64,000 nt of DNA from Parietaria judaica. Its lineage: Eukaryota; Streptophyta; Magnoliopsida; Rosales; Urticaceae. Positions 45,717 to 58,376 of this stretch are shown here, piece by piece. The stretch lies in the NCBI GenBank assembly GCA_954871525.1, contig OX940864.1:9790001-9854000 (forward strand). Direction: 5' to 3'. Position 1 is the stretch's first letter; the number at the start of each line of letters is the position of its first letter. The notes beneath the pieces were generated by a model, which ran no database searches, was not told the DNA's origin, and was given only the letters and a program-made list of their open reading frames with translations. A program made the translations under genes and the position numbers.

Positions 45717-47711
45717 ATGGAATCTAGAGAAACTGCTGGAATTGTGAGGCCTCCTATACTGGATGGTTCGAACTACTCTTATTGGAAAGCCAGAATGATC
45801 ATCTACATTCAATCAAATGATGGCAACGTATGGCCTAGTATTGTTGATGGGTGGACTGCTCCTGTCACTGTCGTCAATGGTGTCGCGACACCAAAGCCCT
45901 TTGCAAGCTGGGATGCTGCTGACAAAGAATCCTCTCTGGCTAATTCTAGAGCCCTCAACGCCATTGTGTCTGCAATAGATGAGAGACAATTCAACCAGAT
46001 GGCAACCTACACAACTGCTAAACAGGCGTGGGAATGTCTCCAACTTCTTTATGAAGGAACTGATACTGTTAGAGCCTCCAAGAGACAACATCTTGCATCT
46101 CAATTTGAAAATCAAAAATGGAGGAGAATGAATCTGTTTCTGACTTCAACGCTCGATTACAAGAACTTGCAAATCAAGCATCTCGTCTTGGAAAAGGATA
46201 TTATGATGCTGAATTGATATGGAAGACCCTAAGATCTCTTCCCAAAAAATTTCTTCCAAAGATCTCTGCCATAGAAGAAAACAAGAAGATTAAGACCATG
46301 ACCATGGCAGAATTGATGGGCATCTTGAAGACCTTTGAATTGAATCATCTTGAATTGAATCAGGAGAAAAGTCTTGCATTCCATTCATCCACTGCTGATC
46401 CAGGTAATGATGATTCAAATATTAATGATCTTGTTGTACTAAAAAAAATGTTGGCATGGAGTTAAAGAAATTCTATACAAAGAAACATCGCTCTAAAGAA
46501 GGCCATAAATCATCAACAAATCAGAAGAACAACTCTGAAATTCATCAAGATCTATCAAAGAAGAAAAATGTCGGGAATGCGAAGGCTATGGTCACTACCA
46601 AAATGAATGTATCAACACCGTAAATAAGCAAAGATCCAAGTCATCCCACACAACCACCAGTGAAGATGGTTCTGATGATGAAGATGATGAAAATAATGAG
46701 AAAGATGGTCTGGTCAATCACTTTGTGGCGCTTACAAGCTCTCTCGGAAGCTACCTTTGTGATGGTGAAGATGGTGGTGCACCAACAGATGCGGATGTTT
46801 AAGAACTTTACCACACAATGTTCAAAAAATGGATTCAGGTATGCAAATAAAATTCAAAAGTTCTGGATGAAAATTTGTCACTAACCATGCAGGTTGAAGA
46901 TTACAAGAAGGAAAATGGGTCTCTAAAAGAAGAATTGAGTGTCCCAAAAAGTTCGAGTCATGAGCTCAATCACAATCTCACCGAAAAAGATCTGAAAATC
47001 AAATCCCTTGAAGATTCTATTTCAAAGTTTAACAAAGGGAAAGAGAAGCTGGATGAAAAGATTGAACAACTAAAAGGAACTGGAGGGCTGAGAGGCATTG
47101 GTTTCTCAAAATCTACAACAAAAGAGAAAGTTGAAGACATCGCCATTGTTCGTCCTCAACAAGATGATCATTGCGATATTCCAGCAAATCAGGTGAGCTC
47201 GTTCTTGCCCAGAGCTATTAAAAAACGGTGTATTTCCAGGTCTTCTTGTTTAAATTCGCAAAAACCAGTGTTGAAATTTTTACCTCCTTTCAATAATACT
47301 TTTGTTCCTTGCACTGAAAAACAATCTGATTCTCTTACTAAAACTCGTGTTATAACACGATGTAACTTTTGTCATTTTAGTGGACACACCATTGATCAGT
47401 GTAAGATTCTTTATAAAAATCTTTATAATGGAAGGAAAATCATTTTGAGGACAAAGGATGGAGATATCAAAAATTTCAACACTGGAAAATTTCAACGTGA
47501 ATGGATACCTAAAGCTAACAGTCTTAAAAGTTATGATACAAGATTCTCGAACAATCCGGTTTATGACTTCAAAAGGGAGTTAGTGGAACAGAAGACCGCT
47601 GCCAAGACTCATGTCACGACATCAGATCACATTGCAGACGTCCACATTAAACCTCATGAAGCTACACAACTTGAGGATCTTTGGAGCAAGATTGGCAATG
47701 GCCACAATTGA
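45717..47711 (+). pseudogene. Degraded Gag with two zinc knuckles
   Basis: A frame from 45717 (MESRETAGIVRPPILDGSNY, then YWKARM, the copia Gag start) breaks near 46120 and resumes in another frame at 46118 (ENESVSDFNARLQELANQAS). The first CCHC knuckle, CRECEGYGHYQNEC, is at 46569-46610 in a third frame. A 278-codon frame at 46875-47711 follows: a Lys/Glu-rich coiled coil (SLKEELSVPK, KIKSLEDSISKFNKGKEKL), then a second knuckle, CNFCHFSGHTIDQC (47361-47402). Several frameshifts and stops mean it is no longer expressed as one protein. Gag packages the element RNA. The doubled knuckle and coiled coil make it longer than a typical copia Gag. Confidence 0.8.
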
Positions 47712-48119
47712 TATACTTACCCAATTTGCTCATTTTTTTGTGCTTAAATTTTATTTTTGTATTTTTGTGTGATTCTTTTTTGTGTTTTTTTCTTTTTGTC
47801 TACATATATTCTTCAAATGCAAAAACCAAAAATATTTTATTTTCTCCATATTTCGAATATTGTGTGTTCCAAGTGACAATTTTTTTTGAAAAACTTCCTC
47901 AAAACATTTTATAACCCAAATGGTCACTCCGGTGTTTGCTTGCATGTTTATTTGAGTGTGAATTTTGGGTAGGAATATATGTTTTTGGTTTAGGGCTTGA
48001 ATACTGTGTTGTAGAACTCATTTATGCACACACATTTTTATGTTCTAGGGTTTGTGTTTAAAGCTTTAGCATTTTGTATCCCTTAGGATTCTGATATACA
48101 GGTTGATATTTTTCACGCT

Positions 48120-48810
48120 TCATACATGCTTACAAATATTTAGCTCTCCACCTTCCGTGACTGTTCCTGACATACCAGTAGCTGCGGTACCAGTTCATGA
48201 GCTATCTACTCTACCTACAGATATGATAACCTCCCCTGAGGTTCCTGCTGGAGTCTTTCAAGTCTAGTTACCCTACTGAAGTGATTGATACTGTACAATG
48301 TTCATTTCATTCACCCCCAACAGATCAAGTTACCGGAGAAGAACTCTCCTATTAAGGAGACCATGGAAACAGTTAAGCTACCTGCCTAAGAAGAAGAAGA
48401 GAGCCATGGAGAAGAAGATGAAGAATAAGAAGTGGGTCAATATAAGTCAAGCATATGCTGAAGGTCGTACATCGGCCAAGATCCCGGAGTTTCTAGCTCT
48501 GACTCTAAGCCTCCTCCAGCCCATGAAGTGACCTCAGCTATTGTCGATCCCAATGATGTTCATGTTCCTACTGAAGACCCTATTGATGGTGACAAGGAAG
48601 TCACCCAGGATGATGACAACAAGGATGACAAGGAGAGCGCCGACGACACCCATGATGAAGAATCCTCAGAGAAAGAAGATTGAATACACTGATGAAGAAG
48701 CTGACACTGATGGGGAAGAAAAAGATACTCCGAATACTATCGTCAAGAAGACTACTAGTGGACAAGATAAAGACTATGAAGAAGGATCGTCGTCTTCCCG
48801 CTCATCCTAA
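48120..48810 (+). pseudogene. Broken acidic low-complexity coding remnant
   Basis: Three partial frames: Pro/Val-rich DIPVAAVPVHELSTLPTD up to 48267, then DVHVPTEDPIDGDKEVTQDD ending in an Asp/Glu/Lys run near 48681, and TDEEADTDGEEKDTPNT to 48810. The composition suggests a disordered acidic tail. No domain is recognised. It could be an extra retrotransposon frame or an extension of Gag. Confidence 0.45.
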
Positions 48811-49187
48811 GCCAGTTTGAGTTGGTTTCCCTTCGGCAATTCCTGACCCAAGGGGAGAAATCACAGACGTTGCACTCATTTTTAGCCTTTATATTTTATA
48901 TTTTTCTCAATTTCAAACTCATGCATCACTAGCTTTGCTTGCTTATATGTTTATGTGTGATTTTTTGCTTGTTATGTTTGAATGTATGTTTTGGTTGTTG
49001 CACGTCTGTGGTTGAAATATTTCAGGATATCTGCAGGATCACTAACATTTTTGCAGGTTTACAAGTACTAAAAGTCTGATGTTGCTTCCGCTGCCATGAC
49101 AACATATGTCATTTTGCTTGCTGCTCTGCCTGATCTGTGCCTGAAGATCTCTGCGACTTTCTGAAATCAGTTGTTCCATAAATTGCC

Positions 49188-49199
49188 AAAGGGGGAGTT
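49188..49199 (+). promoter_or_regulatory. Polypurine tract
   Basis: AAAGGGGGAGTT lies directly before the 3' LTR and fixes plus orientation. Confidence 0.8.
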
Positions 49200-49892
49200 T
49201 GTTGAAACATGAATTTCGTTTATAGAGTATTTAATTATTCATGATTTCGATTTGTCTATTTATGGAAAGTATTGTCGTCGTTGATGTCATGACAGCTGGT
49301 AAGTATTTCAGGAAAGTATCTAAGTCGCATCCTCAATCATGGAGTGATTGAGTCGACCTCTCCCTGCAGTTATTGATGGATATCACGCTGGAGTTAATGA
49401 AGATTATTGCGTGATGATTCTAATCAGTGGAGAGAATCATGGAACTGATTTGCGTTCCTTAGACGGAAAGATTTTCAAGGCCAGCTCCTATAAGTCCCAG
49501 CTAATGAGGTCCAATTTCGTTAGCACTTACAGAGACAATCTCTAAAACCTTCGGGAGAAGTCAATCAGAGGACGGGACGTTCATAGCTGATTGTTTGCAA
49601 GGGGATCTTGCAATTCATCAAGAGTTCACGTGCTGGATGTCAAAACTGTTGGTACGACAACAAAGGGGAGTTTCCTTTATATGCTTTGGGTCCATATGAT
49701 TTACTGTTTGTAATCATCTCTTGTAACTCTTGGTTGCTTAATCTGGGTGAGTGCCCCGCAAAAGTAGTGACATGAAGTCCGAACTGCGTTACCAAAAAGT
49801 ATTGGTGTTCATTTACTTTTCCGCACTCTCTTTATTCTTATCGTTCACGATTATAACGTCATATTATATGTGCAACGCGAAAATACGTCATT

Positions 49893-49895
<3 letters not shown>
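49200..49895 (+). repeat. 3' LTR of the gag-only element
   Basis: An uninterrupted 696-bp LTR, the reference for the split 5' copy, followed by the ATATA duplication. Confidence 0.92.

Positions 49896-49950
<55 letters not shown>
49896..49950. repeat. (TA)n microsatellite
   Basis: The continuation of the TA tract at 43873-43950, split by the retrotransposon. Confidence 0.95.
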
Positions 49951-49952
<2 letters not shown>

Positions 49953-50728
49953 TGATTCATGATTTAATCATTTTTTTTTTCGAATGTAGAAGCTCAATAG
50001 AAGATCCTTAAGCAAAGAATAGAAAATTTCAATAGAAGACTCCGCGAAATTTTTAATGGAAAGGGTCATTTAAATTAGTGGCGTACACAACATTAGTTTA
50101 TTTGGTCTAAAGTTAGCTACTATAGTTCAACATTAATTTTTGTTTTTTTGGACTAAAATAAACTAGTCATGCAAAATAGCATTCAATTCTTTTTTAAAAA
50201 TCTCTTTATAAACACGAGCAACATACATGAAAAAGAAAAAAGAAAAGTCATCCATCAACTAATATTAAATAAGCCATCAAATTTCTTCAAGTGATTTTAC
50301 CTATGATCATGACTTCATTGAGCTCTACGTACACGTGCATTTCATTCTCTCTAGCCTAACCTGCCATGAATATCAAACTTACAAGTAATTGAGGAGAGAA
50401 AATTGTTTAGCGTCTTAGTCACTTACTAGTAGGACCCGCTTAAGTTAGAAATATTATGTATATCCAAGGCCGATCTTTGTTATAGGCGAGCAACACTGAC
50501 GTGTTCCTAAATTATAGGATCCCAAATATTTTTAATATTCTATTCTATTTTATATTTGTTTATTAGATTTTTAATACAAAAATTATAATTTTAGATTACT
50601 TCATTTGTTTTTACAATAAAAATAAATTTATTTCAGCTAGCTATACTTAATTATTCAGCAGATATAAATAAATAGTTTTGCAGTGAGTTATGTGGGAATA
50701 TGATCAAAAGTCATAATATGGTAGCACA
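49951..50728. other. Intergenic DNA
   Basis: No gene or bounded repeat is recognised. Confidence 0.4.
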
Positions 50729-50736
50729 GCCACATT

Positions 50737-51903
50737 TACACGTGTCAACTGTCAAGTGGGCCGGGCCGGCCCAGGCCACCCGCCGCGACTCGTAAAAAAA
50801 ACGTGTTCGCCTCGCCCTGCCCTTTTTTTTGTGGGCCGGGCTAAGCCTGCCCTTATCAATAGGGTCAGGCTGGGTTATGCTTTCCTAAGCCCGCCCCGCC
50901 CCGAAGCCCACATAAACCTGCCCCGCTCCGTTTAAAAGCCCACATAAACTATATGTTTATATTAAAAACTATTAAGTTGTAATACTAATACTAATGAAAA
51001 TATTAAAAAAATTACTCTAAATATTTTATTGTTATAGAAATTTTACTCTAAAGAATACTCTATGTAGCTCTTTAATTTTTCAATTAAACAATTTTAACTT
51101 TATTAATCAATTTGAAAATTCGCTAATCGATTTGAATATATATTTTTTCAATTTTAATTTTAGTTTGAAAATGAATTAATCAATTACAACATTGAGGATT
51201 TCATGTGTAAAACATAATTTCTTAATTTACTAGTTTCCACTTTACAATTTATAATTACTACCCACTTTCATAAATCACTATTCTAATTTTATATTTAACA
51301 ATTTATTTAAAAATCACTTATTCTCATTTTATTATTCACTTATCACTTTCATATTCACTATTTAACCTCTACATCTTGAAATTCACGAATCAATTCAACG
51401 TTCATTAATTCTAATATACGCACTGTGTATCTTATTTTTGAATGTCTAAAGACTATGTTGAACTTTGAATTTTTAAATATGCGATTGAATTTATTTACAT
51501 TTACATTACTTCACTTTCAAAATAAATATTCGAATATCGAGCAAATACAAAAAAGAAAATAGAGGTATTATTGTTCGTTAAAGGCCCACGATATCTTATA
51601 AAATTCTTAATAAAATGGTTTCGTAAAAATGTATCGCTCTCCGTAAAAACCCAACCCGTTATGGTTTCTGAAAAGCCCACTAAATTCGACCCGTAAAAGC
51701 CCACTAAATTCGTCTCGTAAAAGCCCGCCTCGCCCCGCCCCGTGACATTATGGGTTCAGGTTCATGGGCCGGGGTGGGCCTTGATGGCTTTTCCAAAACC
51801 CGCCCCGCCCTGCACATTGGACGGGTTGACCCGCCCCGTTTAACATGTGGGCCTAACAGGTTGTGGTCCGGGCCGGCCTGCCCCGGCCCACTTGACACCA
51901 CTA
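50737..51903. mobile_element. hAT-type MITE with GC-rich ends
   Basis: A 1167-bp element flanked by a perfect 8-bp duplication GCCACATT (50729-50736, 51904-51911). The right-end complement TAGTGGTGTCAAGTGGGCCG matches the left end TACACGTGTCAACTGTCAAG apart from a 7-bp internal duplication. About 200 bp at each end are filled with GCCCGCCCCGCC- and GGGCCGGGC-like repeats around an AT-rich, non-coding core. Confidence 0.82.
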
Positions 51904-51938
51904 GCCACATTCTAATAATTTATATATAGTATTATATA

Positions 51939-52406
51939 GGTTAATGACGGCAAAAATACCCAAAGTTTGGTCAAAGAACCCCTCGTGTACCCAAAGTTTA
52001 AAAATGGTGGTAAAAATACCCAAAGTCACATTTGGGGAGTTGACCACTCCATTCTCGTAACGCCATTGACTTACCTGTTAACTTTGGCCACACAGAGAAA
52101 CGTGAGTTGCTGACATAACTATTGCTGCCACGTGGACTAGCCCACATCACGCTCGTTTACGACAAAACAACGAATTAAACCCCTAGCTAATACTATTTAA
52201 TACAACGAATTAAACCCCTAATGATTACACTTAACACAACTGATTTGTCCGTGTGGCCAGAGTTAACACGTAAGTTAACAACGTTACGAGAATGGAGTGG
52301 TCAACTCCCCAAATATGACTTTGGGTATTTTTGCCACCACTTTTAAACTTTGGGTACACGAGGGGTTCTTTGACCAAACTTTGGGTATTTTCGCCATCAT
52401 TAACCC
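51939..52406. mobile_element. Fold-back Mutator-like MITE
   Basis: A 468-bp inverted-repeat element with ends GGTTAATGACGGCAAAAATA and its mirror, flanked by the 9-bp TATTATATA (51930-51938, 52407-52415). The arms carry ATACCCAAAG and GTACCCAAAG blocks and are related to the element at 13323. The AT-rich flank makes the duplication less decisive. Confidence 0.75.
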
Positions 52407-52430
52407 TATTATATATATATATATATATTG

Positions 52431-52672
52431 TTGGAGTAAGTGTTTTTGTAAAAGTACCCGAGTTTGATAAATTACAAAACTATGGCCCAAAAGTGTTTAA
52501 GTAAAGGCAAAAAAGTGTTTATGTAATATAAACAGTTTTTTGAGCATAGTTTAAAGTGTTAAAACGTGTTTAAAAGTGTTTAAAAGTGTTTGATTTAAAG
52601 ACTAAAAGTGTGTTGGAGCATAGTATTGTAATTTATCAAACTCGGGTACTTTTCCAAAAACACTTACTCCAA
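52431..52672. repeat. Inverted repeat, probable fold-back element
   Basis: TTGGAGTAAGTGTTTTTGTA at the left is mirrored at the right, with arms of about 55 bp containing AAAAGTACCCGAGTTTGATA. The centre is repeated AAAAGTGTTTA. No target duplication was found. Confidence 0.6.
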
Positions 52673-54500
52673 CGGGCATACTTATTGAAGTTTCCATATA
52701 TATATATATTCTATCCCAGTACGAAATTGTAAGAATTAATCGAGGTCAAAGATTTTTTGTTTTTACTGTATATATTGGTGAGCAGATTATTGAAGTGCCT
52801 AACATTCATATACAAATGTTGAGAATCTAGGTTAGATCTTATTATAGATGTCCTTAAATTTGTCCATCAAGTCTCGTCGAATTAATATGGTCAGCCAAAA
52901 AAATATCTTGCTTAGCTATGTCCCCTTCTCTTTTAGAATACATGCTCTTTGGACAAAATACAAGTCTTTAATGGGCACCACCTAAGAGTCCATAGTCAAA
53001 AGTCAACTAAAAAACATCATTGATAACCATTCAATCTCTTTCTTATTTCTCTCTTTCTATATACTACTAGCTCTCTAACTTGATAATTGGTGACTTGGTG
53101 GTGGTGGTGTGAGAATTATGTTTTTTGGAATTAGAAGATCTCAAAATTCCATTTCCATATATAAGAAGTGGGTGAGTTCCATAGTTGGTATTTTTGTGCG
53201 GAGGATGTAGGGTCAAACAACCCCACAATTAAAAACTATATTTATCATTTGTTTTGTATTGTGTTGCCCATATGTGGTGGTGGAATATTATTGTTATTGG
53301 AGTCAGCTCATGGAACTCCCTTCCCAATTCCCATCCATTAAGGATATTCCCTCCTTTCTAATGCACATTCCACCAATCAAGGCTCTCCTTTCACTTCTTT
53401 TCTTCTTCTAATTTAACCTCTTATAAGGTATTTAAATTTCGAGAATATATATATATATATATATATAAGACAATATAATTTTGATTGGTGAACTCTGATA
53501 TTTTGCACTATAATAAATTTAAGACGGATCACTCAATGAGCAATCTCCTGCTATTACAATTATATAAACGATCAGTGATCCTATCTCAAATTTATTAAGA
53601 AATCTCTTCACTTATATATTTACATTGAGGGAATATTGTAGTAACATAAAGATAATTAAGATTTACAAATCAAACATCAAGCTAATTATTTCAAATATCA
53701 AAACTATTCAAGAAAAAAATATTGAATTAATAAAAACAAAATAATCTTTACATATATATATATATACACACACATATATATAATGAAGGGCTTTAGGGTT
53801 TCCTAATAAACAATATGCTAATATATGAATGTATAATAACCCTTATCTCCTAATAAAGGTCGGCCATGTTTGACTTAATTATGAAATGATTGACCTAAAG
53901 GGTGACAAACACTAGTCCAACTTTTAACCAAAATTATATAGTGTGGACATTTAGCAAGATCCTTATAACATCTTGAAGTGCAATCTAGCGCATGGTCGTT
54001 GCATAAATTATCAGCACCGTTGAAAAAAACATGGTAAACTTCAGATATATATAGTCATACACATAAAAAATATATGCCATTGACCAAATTTGTTGCATGC
54101 ATGTCTTCCACGCAATCATGCCATCTAGCAGTTGAATAATTTGTACTATCCTTTGAAAAACAAAAAGATACCTAAATTTTTTAAATGGAGCATTATGAAA
54201 AGTTTATGGTTACGTTAGTGAGCTTGAGCTCCAAAATTATATCAGTGTCCGACGACCTATTTCACAAGTGCTATAAGATATTACCAAGGTTTGAAAAGTC
54301 AACGGTAATCGATGAAGTACTGTTAGGAGAATGCCAATTCTTACAACAAACTCGTTTTATTTTGTCATTTATTGGCAATTAGATGAATACCGAAGATATA
54401 CTGATATTAATACTGATGGAAAATGAAGACTCGTTGATATATAAGCTTCTATTTTTGGTCAAAATCTATGTTTAAGCTTTGAAAGCGATATATATATATA
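52673..54500. other. Intergenic DNA
   Basis: About 1.8 kb, AT-rich, with TA runs near 53447-53467 and 53753-53782. No gene is supported. Confidence 0.4.
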
Positions 54501-54778
54501 GGGTAAACTGCGGCTAATGTACTCAATATTTGTTTTTCTGCGGATTATGTACCAAATGTTTATTTTCGACGGCTAATGTACCCAAACTTTATTCCGTTAG
54601 ATTTTTTCATGTTTTCCATCACTTGACCGTCAGCGAGTGATATGTACACTTTTTCGTATTTTTGACATAACTCACTCAATTTTTGTCCAAATTTTATGCA
54701 TGACCTACGGTTGGAAATATAAGAGATAGATCTACAACTTTGGTGTTTTATGTTTTGTAAAATAAAAAACTTTTTTTT
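54501..54778. repeat. Half copy of the 43991 fold-back element
   Basis: Starts GGGTAAACTGCGGCTAATGT and follows the left arm of 43991-44971 through TTTGACATAACTCACTCA and GATAGATCTACAACTTT, then stops. The right arm is absent, so it is a truncated relative. Confidence 0.8.
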
Positions 54779-54836
54779 ACAATCACAAAACAACATTTAT
54801 TATTTACATTTAATTAACTATTTTCTCATACATAAT

Positions 54837-55626
54837 TGTTAAGGTCGGATTTGGTCAAATCCATCCTCAACACAACTCGTGTCGTTTTGCCCATAAACGA
54901 CATGAGAGGAGGCGAGGAAGTTCATCACCCGAGGGGGATTATCCCCGAAGAGGAACATCCCCTGGGAAGAATACCCCCGAGGAGGTTCATCCACGAGAAG
55001 ACGCATCCACACGAGAGCAAGTTGCGATGAAGCATCCCATCACACCCGACGAGGAATTTCATCATGATGACGGTGCAGGGCCGAATGACCATTGACGAGA
55101 CGCGCATTTAATGAGGCCGACCTACTCACTCGATGAGAACACCCGCGACGAGGCTGGCAGAGCCGAATGACGGCTGACAGGACGCGCATTTAATGAGGCG
55201 CACCTACCCATACGGCAGCCTGCTCGGAAGTGACATAAAGTAGGGATTTACCATGCTGCCCTCCAATCACGCCAGAGAAGGAATGATTAAAGGGAAAAAA
55301 GCGGGAAAGATGCGAGAGAAAAGGCATTGTAAAACTCTATAAACGGCAAGATAAGCCTCATTGGTAAAGGTTCGGAAAATTAGGGAAGAAAGCCCCGAAA
55401 AGAGAAAAATGAGGTCTTGTAATAGAAAAGGCTAAGGAAAAATAGAGAGGAAATAGAGAGGGGGGATGTTCATGATCCTTCATCTGTCCAGCTATTCAAC
55501 GGAAGAAAACCGAGCTCATTTCGGAAAATATAATAAAACAAAGATATTCATCATTTATTCTTGTTTATTTGTTATATGGTGATTGTCTTTGTGACTGGAA
55601 AAGGGTGGTGAAAATCGCCCTCTACA
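54837..55626 (+). mobile_element. Solo LTR of about 790 bp
   Basis: Starts TGTTAAGGTCGGATTTGG and ends GCCCTCTACA, flanked by the perfect 5-bp duplication ATAAT (54832-54836, 55627-55631). No internal retrotransposon sequence is present. It is GC-richer than its surroundings and contains repeated GACAGGACGCGCATTTAATG-like blocks near 55100 and 55180. Orientation is taken from TG...CA symmetry only; superfamily is not decided. Confidence 0.75.
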
Positions 55627-55631
55627 ATAAT

Positions 55632-56744
55632 TATATTATGAAATACTATTACTTTTATATAATTTTATTAAACAAATATCATTACTTTAGAGAATCTTCG
55701 TCGATGTATTTAGCTGATCTATATATTTTATGAATACTTATAAATTATTAGGATCATACTCAACATTAATTTATCGGTCTTTTAAGCACTTGGATATTAC
55801 ATGGCTTTCTTCGTTTCAAACCGCGTGGGAATCGAAATTGAAGAGCTAGAGGACAAGAATATATTAATTATGTCCTCAATTAGTGACATAAATTGTGGAT
55901 CTGTGTAAAGAAATCCACACATTGATATCTATGTCCCACGATATATATATATATATATATATAATATTTATATGTGTGACAGACAGTATGTAATGCCTAG
56001 TCCAAAATATTCCTATATATTTGGTCGTATAGGGATGTGAATCAAAATACAATCTAATGAAGAATCGCGATGCATAAATAATTGTGCCCTAACAAAATAT
56101 TATTCTATATCAACTTATTTTCACGATGCAATAAATGATCGTTAAAATAATGTTTGTGCAATTTCCAATGATCACTAAAATAATTTTCTTAAGATCTTGT
56201 TATGAGATATTAAAAAGATTAATAATGATATTTCTTTGATAGTATATTGATGTTAACCCTTCACTCGAAAGAAAAATAAAATTAAAGTTAATTTTCTTAG
56301 CCGTAGGTTTAATACTTTTTATCATTGCAAAAAGATAAAATAAATATATCAAACAACAAAACCGAATTTATGTATAGGTATCAGCTAGGGATAAAATAAA
56401 AATTACCTAAGTCTATATTCATGGTCAAACATCAAGTACGTATGCCGCCATTAAGTCCAAATTAAATGAGAAGAGTGAAAATAAGTCTAAATTAAATAAA
56501 TTCATCGCATAGACTAAATGTTATGTAACTCATAAATTGTTTTGTTAATAATATATTTTATTATTATCTTTAAATTTTAAATTTTATGTGCAAAACTAGT
56601 GCGTACCCTCGTGCGCACGTGGCTCCGCTCTTCGGTACGAGTATGAAGTTTAGTAGCAACTTAGAGAAATTGGATGATGAACATCAACAATATATAGTGG
56701 ATTAATTCGATGTGTTTTAGTTGAAGTTCTTAAACTTTATAAGT
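55632..56744. other. Intergenic DNA
   Basis: AT-rich sequence with a TA run at 55942-55962. No gene or element is recognised. Confidence 0.4.
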
Positions 56745-57220
56745 GTTTATATCAAGGTTCTAAATATCGGGGCATATCGACGACATTTCCACGACATGCC
56801 GCTTAACCCAGATATGCAATACGATATTCCAGAGAAATCGCTGTCGTTTTTGGATCTATCGTGACACGTTGTTCGACATCCAGGCTGGCTGTCGTTTGTC
56901 GTTGAAGGCTAAAAACGACGATAGGAGGCTCGAAAATCGCAAAAACCCTAGCTTCATAATCATTTTCTCCTTTCTCTAATTTCGCGAGACCCATTCGGCG
57001 CGCCTCTGTTCTCCTTCGGATTTCGAAAGCTGCAGCCCAAATCTTCGCTTTTTTTTTTTTGCACTTTCTTGGTGGAAATCGCAAGGTATGTCCACGAAAA
57101 TCCCACATATTTTTTTTTTGTTGCTATTTTTGAATTTGCTAGTTGATTAGGGGAAAATTAATATTTTTAAGGTTTGTGAAATGTTAATTAGTGATTATTT
57201 GTTTGTTATGCTCGAGATTT

Positions 57221-57420
57221 ATGTTTTATGTTTAAATTTTCAACTTGTATGTTAAACTTGATGATGAATAATGAATATGATGAATTTTTGAATATGTGAT
57301 GTTTGTGTTCTTGAGCTTTTATGTTTTATGTTTAAATTTTCAACTTGTATGTTGGACTTGATGATGAATATTGATTATGAATAATGAATATGATGAATTT
57401 TTTAATATGTGATGTTTGTG
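57221..57420. repeat. Tandem 100-bp repeat
   Basis: ATGTTTTATGTTTAAATTTT begins at 57221 and again at 57321; the copies are nearly identical, the second with a small internal insertion. It lies just upstream of the BED-finger frame, within the hAT element. Confidence 0.85.
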
Positions 57421-57604
57421 TTCTTGAGCTTTCATATTCGTGTTCATCAAATAAGTTAATTTTGACTTGTTGATTAGTTAATTAGTGACTAAATTTGTTG
57501 ATTGGTTGATTAGTTTTAGTTAAGGTGTGTATTATTGAATACGGATTAGTTACTGAGTAGTAAGTAAGTAATATTTATGTGTGTTAAACTGTTGGTAATC
57601 AAAG

Positions 57605-58283
57605 ATGGCTCCGGATCCTGCAAGAGAGCATTGTACTCAGATCGGTAATAGTTTCCAATGCAATTACTGCGGGCTCATCATCAAAGAAGGTGGAATAAGG
57701 AGGATGAAGCACCACATTGCCGGTAACGATCCTTGTAAGAACACCAAACCGTGCCCTGATGCAACTCTCGAGGCAAAGGATGTTTGCAGAGGCATCCTCG
57801 GGCAGTTTCATAAATAAAAAAAAAAGCCAAGAATAAAGAGATGGAAGAGGTTGTTAGGCACGAGATGCGCGCAAACTACTTCGTCTCACGACGCCTTCAC
57901 TCGATTATTGTGATGCTAACGCCACTATTGAACGTTATTTTGGGAGTTACTGGCCTGGCGCGCCACCTACACCACCGCCGGAGTCTCCTGTGCAGCTTTC
58001 ACCACCGCGGTCGACCGACGTCGACACTTTGTCTTCTAGATTCGAGATGGTGTCAATCTCTTCGTCAGACGACACAATCCGACATGCCAATGGTGATCTG
58101 ATAACATCTCCACCACTCCGTGCTTATCATGAATTTCTTGTTATCAATTCGATCGTCGCTTTAGACCAGTTTAACTACGAGTCACACGTACAGATGTACG
58201 TAGCTAACTACGCTTCGGTGATCTCATGGTATGATTACTGTTCTTACCTGAACCAGCAACCACGTTCGTCTAGCTTTTTCTGA
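57605..58283 (+). pseudogene. hAT BED zinc-finger protein remnant
   Basis: The frame at 57605 begins MAPDPAREHC and contains the BED finger FQCNYCGLIIKEGGIRRMKH followed by HIAGNDPC, with the usual C-C-H-H/C ligands. It ends at a stop beside an A-rich run (57815-57825). Sequence after the run continues the family pattern (NKEMEEVVRHEMRAN, then in another frame TIERYFGSYWPGAPPTPPP, and finally TLSSRFEMVSISSSDD to the stop near 58283). At least two frameshifts are needed, so it is broken. It is the N-terminal DNA-binding part only. Confidence 0.7.
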
Positions 58284-58376
58284 TTATTATTTGTTACGGT
58301 TTCAGATTATTATGTTTGTACTTTATGACTTTATTATGATGCATATCTTATTCTCTGTTATGTTGACACTTGACAT

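Larger units (their letters stand above)
43951..49895 (+). mobile_element. Gag-only LTR retrotransposon (TR-GAG-like)
   Basis: LTRs of 696 bp (5' copy 43951-45636, counted without its 990-bp insert; 3' copy 49200-49895) start TGTTGAAACATG and end ATTACA. The flanking 5-bp duplication is ATATA on both sides. A primer-binding site and polypurine tract are in place. The interior encodes a broken Gag and an acidic segment but no protease, integrase, reverse transcriptase or RNase H. About nine LTR differences were counted by eye. It resembles terminal-repeat retrotransposons with a GAG domain that depend on other elements for enzymes. Confidence 0.88.
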
